A stretch of 64,000 nt of DNA, taken from assembly GCA_947522735.1 (NCBI GenBank), contig CANNTZ010000006.1:1-64000 (forward strand). The letters run 5' to 3'. Of the stretch, positions 1 to 9,039 are shown one piece after another; the stretch's first letter is position 1, and every line of letters starts with the position of its first letter. The position numbers and the translations under genes were made by a program. The DNA comes from an uncultured Oscillospiraceae bacterium (GTDB lineage Bacteria; Bacillota; Clostridia; Oscillospirales; Ruminococcaceae). Below the pieces are notes generated by a model that saw nothing but the letters and a program-made list of their open reading frames with translations, ran no database searches and was not told the origin of the DNA.

Positions 1-1209
1 AACGGCGGGAACGACAACAGCGACAACAAGGTCCTCTCTTTCGACGAGGTTGAGAAGACAACCCCCGCAGAGATCACCGCTGTTGCAAAGGAAGACCTGA
101 AGGTCGGCTTCATCTTCCTGCACGATGAGAACTCCACCTACGACAAGAACTTCATGGACGCCGCGAAAGCCGCCCAGGCCGCTCTCGGACTGACCGACGA
201 GCAGGTGCTCTTCAAGACCAATATCCCCGAGTCCAGCGAATGCTATGAGGCTGCGGCCGAGCTTGCTGACGCGGGCTGCCAGCTCGTTTTCGGCGACAGC
301 TTCGGCTTTGAGTCCTATATGATTCAGGCCGCCAGAGAGTATCCGGACGTTCAGTTCTGCCACGCCACCGGCACCAGAGCGCTCACCGAGCTCGTCCCCA
401 ACTATCACAACGCCTTCGCCTCCATCTATGAGGGCCGTTACCTTGCGGGCATCGTTGCCGGCATGAAGCTCAACGAGATGATCGCCAACGGCGAGTTTAC
501 CGCTGAGCAGGCCAAGATGGGCTATGTCGGCGCTTACCCGTACTCCGAGGTCATCTCCGGACTCTCCTCCTTCTATCTCGGCGCCAAGTCCGTCTGTCCG
601 AGCGTTACCATGGACGTCAAGTATACAAACTCCTGGTTCGACATCGCCGCTGAGAAAGAGGCCGCCAACGCTCTGATTCAGTCCGGCTGCAAGCTCATAA
701 GCCAGCACGCCGACTCCGAGGGAGCTCCCAAGGCCTGCGAAGAGGCCGGCGTACCCAACGTCGCCTACAACATCGACACCAGCTCCATGGGACCGACCAC
801 CGCGCTTATCTCCTCCAAGATCTCCTGGGAGCCCTACTTTGAGCTCATCATCAACTCCATGACCGAGGGCAAGGCCATCCCCGCCGACTGGTGCGGCACT
901 ATTGCCACCGGCTCGGTTCAGCTCACCAAGCTCAACGAGTCCGTTGCCGCCGAGGGCACCCAGGCCGCCATCGACGAGGCCGCCAAGAAGCTCGAGTCCG
1001 GCGAGATCAAGGTTTTCGACACCAAGACCTTCACCGTTAACGGCGCCGAGCTCACCTCCTTCGTTGCGGACATCGTCAACGACGACGCTTTCACTCCCGA
1101 CACCGAGACCGTCTTTAACGGCGAGTTCAAGGAGTCCAACCAGAGATCCGCTCCGTATATCTACTTCCAGATCGACGGAATAACCGGAGTATTCCCCGAA
1201 AGCAAGTAA
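1..1209 (+). CDS. BMP-family substrate-binding lipoprotein of a nucleoside ABC importer (5' partial)
   Basis: The frame is open from the first base, so the true start and lipoprotein signal lie before the window; about 402 residues are visible. The fragment opens with a low-complexity Asn/Asp/Gly stretch, typical of the linker after a lipidated cysteine. It then shows the BMP/Med fold: a first strand KVGFIFLHDE, then NFMDAAKAA. Members of this family (BmpA, PnrA, NupN) bind purine nucleosides outside the membrane and deliver them to an ABC permease. The three genes that follow encode exactly that ATPase and two permeases, which supports the call. Ligand identity is inferred from the family only. 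Confidence 0.9.
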   Translation, partial: NGGNDNSDNKVLSFDEVEKTTPAEITAVAKEDLKVGFIFLHDENSTYDKNFMDAAKAAQAALGLTDEQVLFKTNIPESSECYEAAAELADAGCQLVFGDSFGFESYMIQAAREYPDVQFCHATGTRALTELVPNYHNAFASIYEGRYLAGIVAGMKLNEMIANGEFTAEQAKMGYVGAYPYSEVISGLSSFYLGAKSVCPSVTMDVKYTNSWFDIAAEKEAANALIQSGCKLISQHADSEGAPKACEEAGVPNVAYNIDTSSMGPTTALISSKISWEPYFELIINSMTEGKAIPADWCGTIATGSVQLTKLNESVAAEGTQAAIDEAAKKLESGEIKVFDTKTFTVNGAELTSFVADIVNDDAFTPDTETVFNGEFKESNQRSAPYIYFQIDGITGVFPESK

Positions 1210-1223
1210 TTGCAGAGTTTTTT

Positions 1224-1250
1224 CAGACCGGACGCCCGGCGTCCGGTCTG
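1224..1250 (+). other. Perfect inverted repeat just after the binding-protein gene
   Basis: Thirteen bases on each side of one central base are perfectly complementary (1224-1236 with 1238-1250). The T-run is upstream rather than downstream, so it is not a standard terminator. A stable 3' hairpin here could protect the binding-protein part of the message, as is usual for ABC operons that need excess binding protein. The role is inferred. Confidence 0.5.
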
Positions 1251-1274
1251 AAGCTGTCGTTAAGACCCGAAAAG

Positions 1275-1316
1275 GCTGCTGCCGCGAACGTTGTCCGGCA
1301 GCAGCGTTTTGAGGTT
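1275..1316 (+). terminator. Terminator-like or partial-readthrough hairpin between binding protein and ATPase
   Basis: A 10-bp stem (1275-1284 with 1296-1305) with an 11-base loop is followed by GTTTTGAGGTTTT. The U-tract is interrupted, so partial termination is likely. This would lower transcription of the ATPase and permeases relative to the binding protein. Confidence 0.5.
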
Positions 1317-1368
1317 TTAAATCTGTTTTTTGGTGATAAAGGATATGAATTTACAGGGAGGAAAGCTT

Positions 1369-2904
1369 GTGGGCACCGCAGCAATCGAGCTGAAAAACAT
1401 CACGAAGCGCTTCGGAAGCGTCGTCGCAAACCACAACGTGGGGCTCTCCGTCAACCGCGGGGAGATATTGTCGATCCTCGGCGAGAACGGAAGCGGCAAG
1501 ACAACGCTGATGAACATGATCTCCGGGATATACTTTCCGGACGACGGCCACATATACATCAACGGAGAGGAGGTCGTCATCCGCTCGCCGAAGGATGCGT
1601 TCAAGTATAAGATCGGCATGATCCATCAGCATTTCAAGCTTGTGGACGTGTTCACCGCCACCGAGAATATCATCCTTGGGCTCAAGGAAAAGGGCGGCTA
1701 CAACCTCAAGAGGGCCGTGGCGCAGGTGCGCGCCATAAGCGAAAAATACGGCTTCGATATCGACCCGCTAAAGAAGATATACGAGATGTCCGTCTCGGAG
1801 AAGCAGACCGTCGAGATTATCAAGGTGCTCTACCGCGGCGCAGACATACTCATCCTCGACGAGCCGACCGCTGTGCTCACCCCGCAGGAGACGCGCAAGC
1901 TATTCGATGTCCTCCGCCGTATGCGCGACGACGGGAAGGCGATTATCATCATCACCCACAAGCTTCACGAGGTGCTTTCTCTCTCCGACCGCGTAACTGT
2001 CCTGCGCAAGGGCGAAAACGCTGGAACCGTAAACACCGCCGAGACCAACGAAGCGCAGCTCACCGAGATGATGGTCGGGAAAAAGATCGACCTGAACATC
2101 GACCGCGGAGAGCCCAAGGCCCCGAAGGATCGCCTGGTGGTGAAGTCGATCAACTGCCTGAGCCGCGACGGTGTGAAGCTGCTCGACAATGTATCCTTTA
2201 CCGCGCGCGCAGGCGAGATACTCGGCATTGCGGGCATCGCCGGCAGCGGCCAGCGCGAGCTGCTGGAGGCCATAGCCGGGCTTCAGCACCTCGAAAACGG
2301 ACAGATACTCTACCACAACCCAAAAACCGGCGCCATCGACGAGCTGCGAGACAAGACGCCGTTGCAGATACGCGACCTGGGCGTGCGTCTCTCTTTTGTC
2401 CCGGAGGACAGGCTTGGCATGGGACTTGTCGGCAATATGGACATCGTCGATAACATGATGCTGCGCAGCTATCGCCGCGGACGCTCTTTCTTCTACGACC
2501 ACAAGACGCCGAAAAATCTCGCGGAGGACATCATCTCACAGCTTGAGGTCGTCACGCCGAGCGCCAACACGCCGGTTCGCCGTCTCTCCGGCGGCAACGT
2601 GCAGAAGGTGCTGGTCGGCCGCGAGATAGCCTCCTCACCGACGGTGCTCATGGCGGCGTATCCCGTCCGAGGGCTGGACATAAACTCCTCCTATACGATA
2701 TACAGACTGCTCAACCAGCAAAAGGAAAAGGGCGTCGCCGTCATTTTTGTCGGCGAGGATCTCGACGTGCTGCTTGAGCTGTGCGACCGTATCATGGTCA
2801 TCGGCTCCGGCAGGATAACCGGGATTGTGGACGGCAGAACCGCGACCAAGGAGCAGCTTGGACTGCTGATGGTCAAGACCGAGGGAGGGGAAACGAATGA
2901 CTAA
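1369..2904 (+). CDS. BMP-type nucleoside ABC importer, double-domain ATP-binding protein
   Basis: The start is the GTG at 1369 because GGGAGG lies 6-7 bases upstream and the product then begins in the family manner (AIELKNITKRFG). It has 511 residues with two ABC domains. The first has Walker A GENGSGKT (residues 38-45) and Walker B LILDEP (D164, E165), but a degenerate signature, VSEKQ. The second has a degenerate Walker A (GIAGSGQRE), a good signature LSGGN, and a Walker B region ending in RGLD without the catalytic Glu. This asymmetry is normal for the YufO/NupO and RbsA-like group. It powers the two downstream permeases at the inner face of the membrane. Confidence 0.93.
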   Translation: MGTAAIELKNITKRFGSVVANHNVGLSVNRGEILSILGENGSGKTTLMNMISGIYFPDDGHIYINGEEVVIRSPKDAFKYKIGMIHQHFKLVDVFTATENIILGLKEKGGYNLKRAVAQVRAISEKYGFDIDPLKKIYEMSVSEKQTVEIIKVLYRGADILILDEPTAVLTPQETRKLFDVLRRMRDDGKAIIIITHKLHEVLSLSDRVTVLRKGENAGTVNTAETNEAQLTEMMVGKKIDLNIDRGEPKAPKDRLVVKSINCLSRDGVKLLDNVSFTARAGEILGIAGIAGSGQRELLEAIAGLQHLENGQILYHNPKTGAIDELRDKTPLQIRDLGVRLSFVPEDRLGMGLVGNMDIVDNMMLRSYRRGRSFFYDHKTPKNLAEDIISQLEVVTPSANTPVRRLSGGNVQKVLVGREIASSPTVLMAAYPVRGLDINSSYTIYRLLNQQKEKGVAVIFVGEDLDVLLELCDRIMVIGSGRITGIVDGRTATKEQLGLLMVKTEGGETND

Positions 2905-4003
2905 CGCAAAAAGGGTGCGCGAGCCGCTCGTGCATATAACCAAGCGCGACGCGATGGTCTGGTGGAAATCCTGGCTTGTGCGCGTGATATCGATAATAGC
3001 GGCGCTGCTGGTCTGCTCCGTCGTGATAATTCTGCTCACCGGATATAATCCCGCGCAGGTCTACGGCTCGATGATACAGGGGACGTTCGGCAGCACGAGA
3101 AAATTCTGGGTGGCGCTGCAAAAGACGGCGATGCTGCTGTGTATCGCGCTTGCGGTCACACCGGCGTTCAAAATGCGCTTCTGGAACCTCGGCGCGGAGG
3201 GACAGGTGCTGATCGGAGGACTCATTGCCGCCGGAATGATGATAAACTTTGCCGGAAAGCTGCCAAACGTGCTTCTGCTTCTGCTGATGCTGCTCGCGTG
3301 CGTGCTCGGCGGCGTGATATGGGCAATGATCCCGGCGTTCTTCAAGGCGCGCTGGGGCACCAACGAATCGCTGTTCACGCTGATGATGAACTACGTCGCA
3401 ATTCAGCTCACCTCCTACTGCATCACTTTCTGGGAGAACCCGAAGGGCTCCAACACCGTCGGCGTCATCAACGGCACCAGCGGCGCGGGCTGGTTCCCAA
3501 CCGTTTTCGGACAGAAATACTTCCTCAACGTCGCGATAGTCGCCGTGCTCACCGTGATCGTCTTTATCTATCTGCGCTACAGCAAGCAGGGCTACGAGAT
3601 ATCGGTGGTCGGCGAGAGCGAGAATACGGCGCGCTATATCGGGATTAACGTCAAAAAGGTCATCCTGCGAACGATGGTCGTTTCGGGCGCGCTGTGCGGC
3701 ATCGCCGGGCTGATGCTCGTTGCCGGCACCGACCACACCATCTCCACCAACACCGTCGGCGGTCAGGGCTTCACCGCGATACTTGTATCGTGGCTCGCAA
3801 AGTTCAATCCGCTCTTTATGGTGCTTGTCTCGTTCCTGCTCGTCTTCCTCGACCGCGGCGCCAGCGAGATAGCGACCGCTTTCCGCCTCAACGAGAGCGT
3901 TTCGGACATATTGACCGGCATCATCCTTTTCTTCATCATCGGCAGCGAATTTTTCATCAACTATAAGATCAACTTCCGCGGCGCGGCAAAAAGGGAGGGC
4001 TAA
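2897..4003 (+). CDS. Nucleoside ABC importer permease 1 (YufP/NupP-like)
   Basis: A 368-residue polytopic membrane protein overlapping the ATPase gene by 8 bases, which suggests translational coupling. A first hydrophobic helix lies near residues 30-55, followed by the branched-chain/BMP permease pattern. Diagnostic stretches are FWNLGAEGQ (the coupling and pore region of this family) and VGESENTARYIGI. It would pair with the next gene to form the transmembrane channel. Substrate class follows from the BMP binding protein. No truncation or unusual composition seen. Confidence 0.92.
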   Translation: MTNAKRVREPLVHITKRDAMVWWKSWLVRVISIIAALLVCSVVIILLTGYNPAQVYGSMIQGTFGSTRKFWVALQKTAMLLCIALAVTPAFKMRFWNLGAEGQVLIGGLIAAGMMINFAGKLPNVLLLLLMLLACVLGGVIWAMIPAFFKARWGTNESLFTLMMNYVAIQLTSYCITFWENPKGSNTVGVINGTSGAGWFPTVFGQKYFLNVAIVAVLTVIVFIYLRYSKQGYEISVVGESENTARYIGINVKKVILRTMVVSGALCGIAGLMLVAGTDHTISTNTVGGQGFTAILVSWLAKFNPLFMVLVSFLLVFLDRGASEIATAFRLNESVSDILTGIILFFIIGSEFFINYKINFRGAAKREG

Positions 4004-4006
4004 TCG

Positions 4007-4990
4007 ATGATTTCAACAATCGCAATGTTCATCAAACAGGCGATAATCCAAGGGATCCCGCTGCTCTACGGATCCACGGGCGAGATCGTAACCGAAAAAT
4101 CCGGCAATCTCAACCTCGGCATACCGGGCATCATGTATATCGGCGGCATCTCCGGCATCATCGGCGCGTTCTTCTATGAGCGCTACGCAGTGTCGCCCTG
4201 CGCCGCGCTGTATATTCTCATCCCTCTGCTCTCCTCGCTGATAGGCTCGCTCATCCTTTCGCTCATCTACTGCTTCCTCACCATCACTCTGCGTGCAAAC
4301 CAGAACGTGACGGGCCTGGCGCTGACCACCTTCGGCATAGGCATGGGCAACTTCTTCGGCGGCTCGCTCTCGACTCTCTTTGGAGAGGGCGGCTCCATCT
4401 CGCTGATCACCACCGGCTCCTATTTCAAGAAGTCGCTTCCGTTTGCAAGCAAGCTTGGCATATTCGGCGATACCTTCCTCTCCTTCGGCTTTCTCGCGTA
4501 TCTCTCCCTCATCATCGCGCTCGTGACCTCGTTCGTCATCAACCGCACCCGCGTCGGGCTGAACCTGCGCGCGGTGGGTGAGAACCCGGCGACCGCCGAC
4601 GCGGCCGGCGTCAACGTGACGCTTTATAAGTATGTCGCAACCTGCTACGGCGGCATGGTTGCAGGTCTTGGCGGACTTTACTTCGTCATGGACTACATCG
4701 GCGGCGCGTGGACCAACGGCGGCTTCGGCGACCGCGGCTGGCTTGCTATAGCACTGGTCATCTTCGCGCTGTGGCGCCCGAATCTCGGCATACTCGGCTC
4801 CATCCTGTTCGGCGGGCTTTATATCGTATACCTTTATATTTCCGGGCTTGGCAGAAGCTCGCAGGAGATATTCAAGATGCTGCCTTACGTGGTGACGATA
4901 CTGGTGCTCGTAATCGTCAGCATGCGCAAGCGCCGCGAGAACCAGCCCCCAGCGCATCTCGGACTGTCCTACTTCCGCGAGGAGCGCTGA
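4007..4990 (+). CDS. Nucleoside ABC importer permease 2 (YufQ/NupQ-like)
   Basis: A 327-residue multi-spanning protein starting 3 bases after the previous stop, with GGAGGG at 3994-3999 as ribosome site. It carries the family hallmarks TGEIVTEKSGNLNLGIPG near the N-terminus and RAVGENPATADAAGVNV in the middle. It forms the heterodimeric channel with permease 1. It is the last gene of the importer operon, followed by two hairpins and then an independent promoter for pepF. Confidence 0.92.
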   Translation: MISTIAMFIKQAIIQGIPLLYGSTGEIVTEKSGNLNLGIPGIMYIGGISGIIGAFFYERYAVSPCAALYILIPLLSSLIGSLILSLIYCFLTITLRANQNVTGLALTTFGIGMGNFFGGSLSTLFGEGGSISLITTGSYFKKSLPFASKLGIFGDTFLSFGFLAYLSLIIALVTSFVINRTRVGLNLRAVGENPATADAAGVNVTLYKYVATCYGGMVAGLGGLYFVMDYIGGAWTNGGFGDRGWLAIALVIFALWRPNLGILGSILFGGLYIVYLYISGLGRSSQEIFKMLPYVVTILVLVIVSMRKRRENQPPAHLGLSYFREER

Positions 4991-4992
4991 CC

Positions 4993-5056
4993 GCGGCGGC
5001 TGCCGGCCGCTTTTAGCTCCAAAGCATTTACGCCGCGCCTTTACAATGGGCGCGGC
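4993..5056 (+). terminator. Two consecutive hairpins ending the importer operon
   Basis: The first is a short GC hairpin (about 4993-5010) followed directly by TTTT at 5011-5014. The second has an 8-bp perfect stem (5032-5039 with 5049-5056). The T-tracts are short, so termination efficiency is uncertain, but the position between the last permease and the pepF promoter fits. Confidence 0.5.
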
Positions 5057-5061
5057 TCGTA

Positions 5062-5090
5062 TTTACTTTGGCGACGTTTAGGAGTATAAT
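5062..5090 (+). promoter_or_regulatory. Promoter of pepF
   Basis: TTTACT at 5062-5067, 17-base spacer, TATAAT at 5085-5090. The start codon of pepF is 43 bases downstream of the -10 box. Confidence 0.7.
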
Positions 5091-5132
5091 AGCATTATAC
5101 CCCCAAATATAACCTGAAAGGATGAAACGAGC

Positions 5133-6905
5133 ATGGACAATTCCATGAAATGGGACCTGCGCAGAATGTTCCCCACCGACGGCGACTGGCGTGAGAAGCT
5201 TGCCGTAACGATGAAAGAGGTGGACGAGCTCGCCGCGCGCGAGGGCAGGCTCGCCGAGAGCGCCGAGAGCCTCGAAAGCGCGCTCAGGCTCTACTACAGC
5301 ATCTCCGAAAAGCTCTACGACCTCGCCGTATTTTCCAATTCCAATCTGGATCAGGATATGTCCGATTCGGCGGCAAAGGAGCTGAACGAGTGCTTTGTCA
5401 GTGCAGCCACCGCCGCCGGCGAAAAGCTCTCCTTCCTTGCGCCGGAGCTGATGCGGGAGAGCTATGAGAAATATCTCGTATACTGCGGCGAAAACCCCGG
5501 ACTGAAGCTCTACGACGCGCTGGCGCGGGATTTCTTCGCCAAAAAGGAACACATCCTCTCCGGCGAGCAGGAGACGCTGCTCGTCCGCATGAGCGACGTC
5601 GGCTCCTGCTTTTCCAAAATATTTGACGACCTGACAGTCAATGATATCGAGTTTCCGACGGTCAAGGATCCGGACGGAAACGACTTCCGCGCCATCGACG
5701 CAAACTACGGCGTGGCCCTCACCAGCCACGACCGCGCTTTCCGCGAACGCTTTTTCAAGGCGCTGCTGGGCACATACAAAAAGCATCGCAACACCCTGAC
5801 CTCCTGCTACTACGGCTCGGTCAAAAACGACGTTTTCACCGCGAAGAGCCGCCGCTATGCCAACGCGCGCGCAATGTCGCTCTCCGAGAATTTCATTCCG
5901 GAGAAGGTCTACGACAACCTTGTTGCCACCGTCCGCAGCAACGCCGAGCCGCTTCATGATTACGTCGAGCTGCGTCGAGAGGTGCTCGGGCTTGACGCCG
6001 TGCATTTTTACGACCTGTTCGCGCCGATAGTCAGGGATGTCGATCACAAATATACCTATGAGGAGGCGCAGGAGCTGGTGCTCAAGGCGACCGCCGTGCT
6101 CGGCGACGACTATACTGCCCTGCTGCGCCGCGCCTTTGCTGAGCGCTGGATCGACGTCTATCCTGCCGACAACAAGCAGAGCGGCGCCTATTCTACCGGC
6201 TCGTACACCTCGTCGCCATATGTCCTGCTCAATTTTACCGGGACTCTCGACGACGTGTTCACCCTCGCGCACGAGCTGGGACATTCGATGCACACATGGT
6301 TCTCCACACACAATCAGCCGTTTGAATATTATGAGTACAGCCTGTTCTGCGCCGAGGTCGCCTCTACGCTCAACGAGCAGCTGCTCAGCGACTATCTCTA
6401 CCGCCGCGCCGAAAGCGACGACGAGCGTGCGATGCTGCTGGACAAGCGTCTGAACGATCTGCGCTCCACCTTCTACCGCCAGACGATGTTTGCCGATTTT
6501 GAAAAGCAGGCGCATGAGCTGGTCGAGGCGGGAGTGCCGCTTATACCGGACGCGCTCGAAGGGCTGCACGGCGAGCTGAACCGGATCTATTACGGCGAAG
6601 GGTTTGTCATTGACGATGAGCTGCGCTCCGAATGGTCCCGCATCCCACACTTTTACCGCGCCTTCTACGTCTATCAATATGCGACCGGTATCTCCGCTGC
6701 GACGGCGCTTGCAAAGCGCATACTGACGCTCGGCGCGCCCGCTGTCGCCGATTATCGCAAATTCCTCTCCGGCGGCTCCAGCCTGCATCCGATCGACATG
6801 CTGCGCGTTGCGGGCGTCGATATGGAATCCCCGAAGCCGATACTCGACGCAATCGAGGAATTCAACGATACGCTTGCAAAGCTGCGCCCTCTGCTCAAAA
6901 AATAA
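5133..6905 (+). CDS. pepF: Oligoendopeptidase F, M3 family zinc metallopeptidase
   Basis: A 590-residue cytoplasmic protein, normal for PepF (about 600). It hydrolyses peptides of roughly 7-17 residues during peptide turnover. The zinc site is visible: HELGH (H380, E381, H384), with the third ligand Glu in CAEVAST (E408). The N-terminal helical part begins MKWDLRRMFP, typical of the family. The ATG is preceded by AAAGGAT. It stands alone, with its own promoter and a strong terminator. Confidence 0.96.
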   Translation: MDNSMKWDLRRMFPTDGDWREKLAVTMKEVDELAAREGRLAESAESLESALRLYYSISEKLYDLAVFSNSNLDQDMSDSAAKELNECFVSAATAAGEKLSFLAPELMRESYEKYLVYCGENPGLKLYDALARDFFAKKEHILSGEQETLLVRMSDVGSCFSKIFDDLTVNDIEFPTVKDPDGNDFRAIDANYGVALTSHDRAFRERFFKALLGTYKKHRNTLTSCYYGSVKNDVFTAKSRRYANARAMSLSENFIPEKVYDNLVATVRSNAEPLHDYVELRREVLGLDAVHFYDLFAPIVRDVDHKYTYEEAQELVLKATAVLGDDYTALLRRAFAERWIDVYPADNKQSGAYSTGSYTSSPYVLLNFTGTLDDVFTLAHELGHSMHTWFSTHNQPFEYYEYSLFCAEVASTLNEQLLSDYLYRRAESDDERAMLLDKRLNDLRSTFYRQTMFADFEKQAHELVEAGVPLIPDALEGLHGELNRIYYGEGFVIDDELRSEWSRIPHFYRAFYVYQYATGISAATALAKRILTLGAPAVADYRKFLSGGSSLHPIDMLRVAGVDMESPKPILDAIEEFNDTLAKLRPLLKK

Positions 6906-6914
6906 AATATTGCT

Positions 6915-6960
6915 AAAAAATCCGCAGTCGGGGGAAATTTCTCCGGACTGCGGATTTTTT
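6915..6960. terminator. Bidirectional intrinsic terminator between pepF and the VWA gene
   Basis: A 15-bp stem (6915-6929 with 6946-6960) starts with a run of A and ends with a run of T, so it can terminate transcription in both directions. It separates two convergent genes, exactly where a two-way terminator is useful. Confidence 0.9.
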
Positions 6961-6961
6961 A

Positions 6962-7618
6962 TCACTTTTTTTCCTGCTTGCGGCTTGCGTAATCCGCGTC
7001 GATGCGGCGTTTCCACGTGCGGCCAAGCGGTGCGCTGCACCGGACTGAGGAGACGGCCTCGCTGATGACCTCATAGTTCAGCGCGGTTCCGGCGCTGTCG
7101 CAGTTATAGTTGACCGCGCGATCCTCGTCGATGCCGAAGCGTCTCGCGGTCTCGACGGCGTCGATGTTTGCTCCAAGAAACAGGAATTCCCAGCCGTATT
7201 TAGACCTCTGCCGCTCGATGAGCTCCCGGACGCGTTCGGCGGAATAGAAGCGGCTTGCGTTTTCCATGCCGTCGGTGGTGATGACGAACAGCGTGTGCTC
7301 CGGCAGATCCTCGGCACGCGCGTACTTGTGGACGTTGCCGATGTGCTTTATCGCGTCGCCTAAGGCGTCGAGCAGCGCCGTACAGCCGCCGGGAACGTAG
7401 TCGGCCCTCGTCAGCGGACGGACGTCGCGGATGCTCACGCGGTCGTGGACCACCTCGCTTGCGTTGTTGAACATGACGGTGGAGACGAGCGCCTCGCCGT
7501 CGTTTTCCCTCTGTCGCTCGAGCATTGAGTTGAAGCCGCCGATGGTGTCGGTCTCAAGCCCGCTCATTGAGCCGCTGCGGTCAAGGATGAATACTATTTC
7601 GGTAAGATTCTTTTTCAT
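6962..7618 (-). CDS. VWA (von Willebrand factor A) domain protein with intact MIDAS
   Basis: The start is the ATG at 7618, since GGAGGT lies 7 bases upstream; an upstream TTG at 7633 overlaps that ribosome site. The product has 218 residues with no signal peptide or membrane helix. The metal-ion-dependent adhesion site is complete: DRSGS (D13, S15, S17), a Thr in GGCTALLDAL and an Asp in TTDGMEN. Such cytoplasmic VWA proteins (TerY/YfbK-like) usually act as metal-dependent protein-interaction modules. It lies downstream of the macrodomain gene on the same strand. A TATAAT lies at 7661-7666 on this strand, but no good -35 was found. The partner is unknown. Confidence 0.85.
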   Translation of the reverse strand: MKKNLTEIVFILDRSGSMSGLETDTIGGFNSMLERQRENDGEALVSTVMFNNASEVVHDRVSIRDVRPLTRADYVPGGCTALLDALGDAIKHIGNVHKYARAEDLPEHTLFVITTDGMENASRFYSAERVRELIERQRSKYGWEFLFLGANIDAVETARRFGIDEDRAVNYNCDSAGTALNYEVISEAVSSVRCSAPLGRTWKRRIDADYASRKQEKK

Positions 7619-7789
7619 TTGCGTTACCTCCAATAACCTTTATTGTTTATTACAATTAAGATTATATCGGATAACGTCGGACGCGTGGTCGCTTGCGAAG
7701 CGACAAATCAGCGCCGCCTTGTCGCCGCCGTAGCGGGCGGTATTATCCTGGTATAGAGCGATCCGCAGCCGCTTTATCGTCCTCTGCGT

Positions 7790-8797
7790 TCACGCCCCGA
7801 TCAGGCTCTGGTCGAACGCGAACAGCGCCTCGTTTATCTCAAACACGTTGTAATTTCCGCGCTCCACGAAATATTCCACGATGATATCGAACTTATTGGA
7901 GCGGGAGAGCGCAAAGCCCGCCTTCATCAGCATGTCGCGAAGCTCGTCCGGAGGCAGCTCCAGCGCCAGTGCAAAGGCAATGACCGTCGGCTTGGAGGGC
8001 CTGTAGCCGCTGTCGCTGCGTATCTTCGAGAACAGCTTGCGGTCGATGTTCGCCTTTTTGTAGCATTGCGCGTCGGTCATGCCGCGCTCGTCAATCTTGC
8101 GCAGCAGCATCTCGGAAAAGCTCTCGTCAAGATTTTTCACGGCCTCGTCAAGGGTGTCCGCCTTGAATGCAAGCGCCCCCGCTGTGGAATCCTCAAATAC
8201 GCAGACCGGCGCAGACGCCTTGCAAAGCCTGGCCCGGCGCGCGTTCTCGGCGCGGGAGTCCGCGTGCGTTTCCACGTAGCGCTCGTCGATATACGCGGCG
8301 ATCCCGGCATAGAGCCTGCTGCCAATCCGGTACGCCGCGCGGTCGAACACTACAATGTAGACGGTCATGTCGTTGTCGGCGAGAAACTCGCTTATGGTAT
8401 CGACCGCGACGCGAAGCGCCTGATCCTTCGGATAGCCGAAAATGCCGGAGGATATCAGCGGGAACGCAACGCTCTCGCAGCGATGCTCCCTTGCGAGAGC
8501 GAGCGAATTTTTGTAGCAGGCGGTGAGCAGCTCCCGTTCACGGTGTGCGCCGCCGCGCCAGACGGGGCCGACAGTGTGTATGACGTAGCTGCAGGGCAGA
8601 CGGTAGCCACGCGTCAGCCTTGCGCCGCCCGTCTCGCAGCCGCCAAGAGACCGGCATTCCGCCAGCAGCTCCGGACCGGCGGCGCGGTGGATGCAGCCGT
8701 CCACGCCGCCCCCGCCGAGCAGCGAGGGGCTCGCGGCGTTGACAATGGCGTCCACACGCATCCTGGTTATATCGTTTCTGATTATCTGAAGCGGCAT
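7790..8797 (-). CDS. Macrodomain protein with C-terminal HTH-like module
   Basis: A 335-residue cytoplasmic protein; the ATG has GGAGGT 6 bases upstream. Residues about 1-170 form a macrodomain that would bind or hydrolyse ADP-ribose: NDIT (residues 8-11), NAAS (20-23), GGGGVDG, VIHTVGP and ISSGIFGYP. In MacroD/YmdB enzymes the second catalytic-loop Asn (NAAN) is usual; here it is Ser23, while the Asp of VDG is kept. Residues about 215-335 are helical and resemble an XRE-like module (GMTDAQCYKKANIDRKLFSK, then PSKPTVIAFALAL). I recall this tail in other gut Clostridia but do not know its function. It probably shares a transcript with the VWA gene. Confidence 0.85.
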   Translation of the reverse strand: MPLQIIRNDITRMRVDAIVNAASPSLLGGGGVDGCIHRAAGPELLAECRSLGGCETGGARLTRGYRLPCSYVIHTVGPVWRGGAHRERELLTACYKNSLALAREHRCESVAFPLISSGIFGYPKDQALRVAVDTISEFLADNDMTVYIVVFDRAAYRIGSRLYAGIAAYIDERYVETHADSRAENARRARLCKASAPVCVFEDSTAGALAFKADTLDEAVKNLDESFSEMLLRKIDERGMTDAQCYKKANIDRKLFSKIRSDSGYRPSKPTVIAFALALELPPDELRDMLMKAGFALSRSNKFDIIVEYFVERGNYNVFEINEALFAFDQSLIGA

Positions 8798-9039
8798 TGC
8801 TACCTCCCTGTTGTTTTTCCGGCGCTTGCTCCGGCTGGCCTTGCCATCATCAGGTCAAGGCCGTATACGAATGTGGCCTGCGGCAAAAAGCCCGCGGAGA
8901 GCGGCTTCATATCGGCTGCGGCGGGATTGCTCAGCGTCGTGAACAAAGGCGGCGACTTGATATGGAAAAGACCGCTTCCCGGCCCGCGCCGGAACAATAT
9001 TGGAGCCGATTAGGGCTTTTCTCATTGCAAGGATTATTT

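Noticed and set aside
5028..7040. A 670-codon minus-strand open frame opposite pepF
   Set aside because: It crosses the bidirectional terminator and the pepF promoter and lacks any family motif.
8800..8997. Open frame on the minus strand between the flavodoxin and macrodomain genes
   Set aside because: It has no ribosome site and no recognisable motif, although its end (VYGLDLMMARPAG) looks protein-like. It could be a remnant, but the evidence is too thin.
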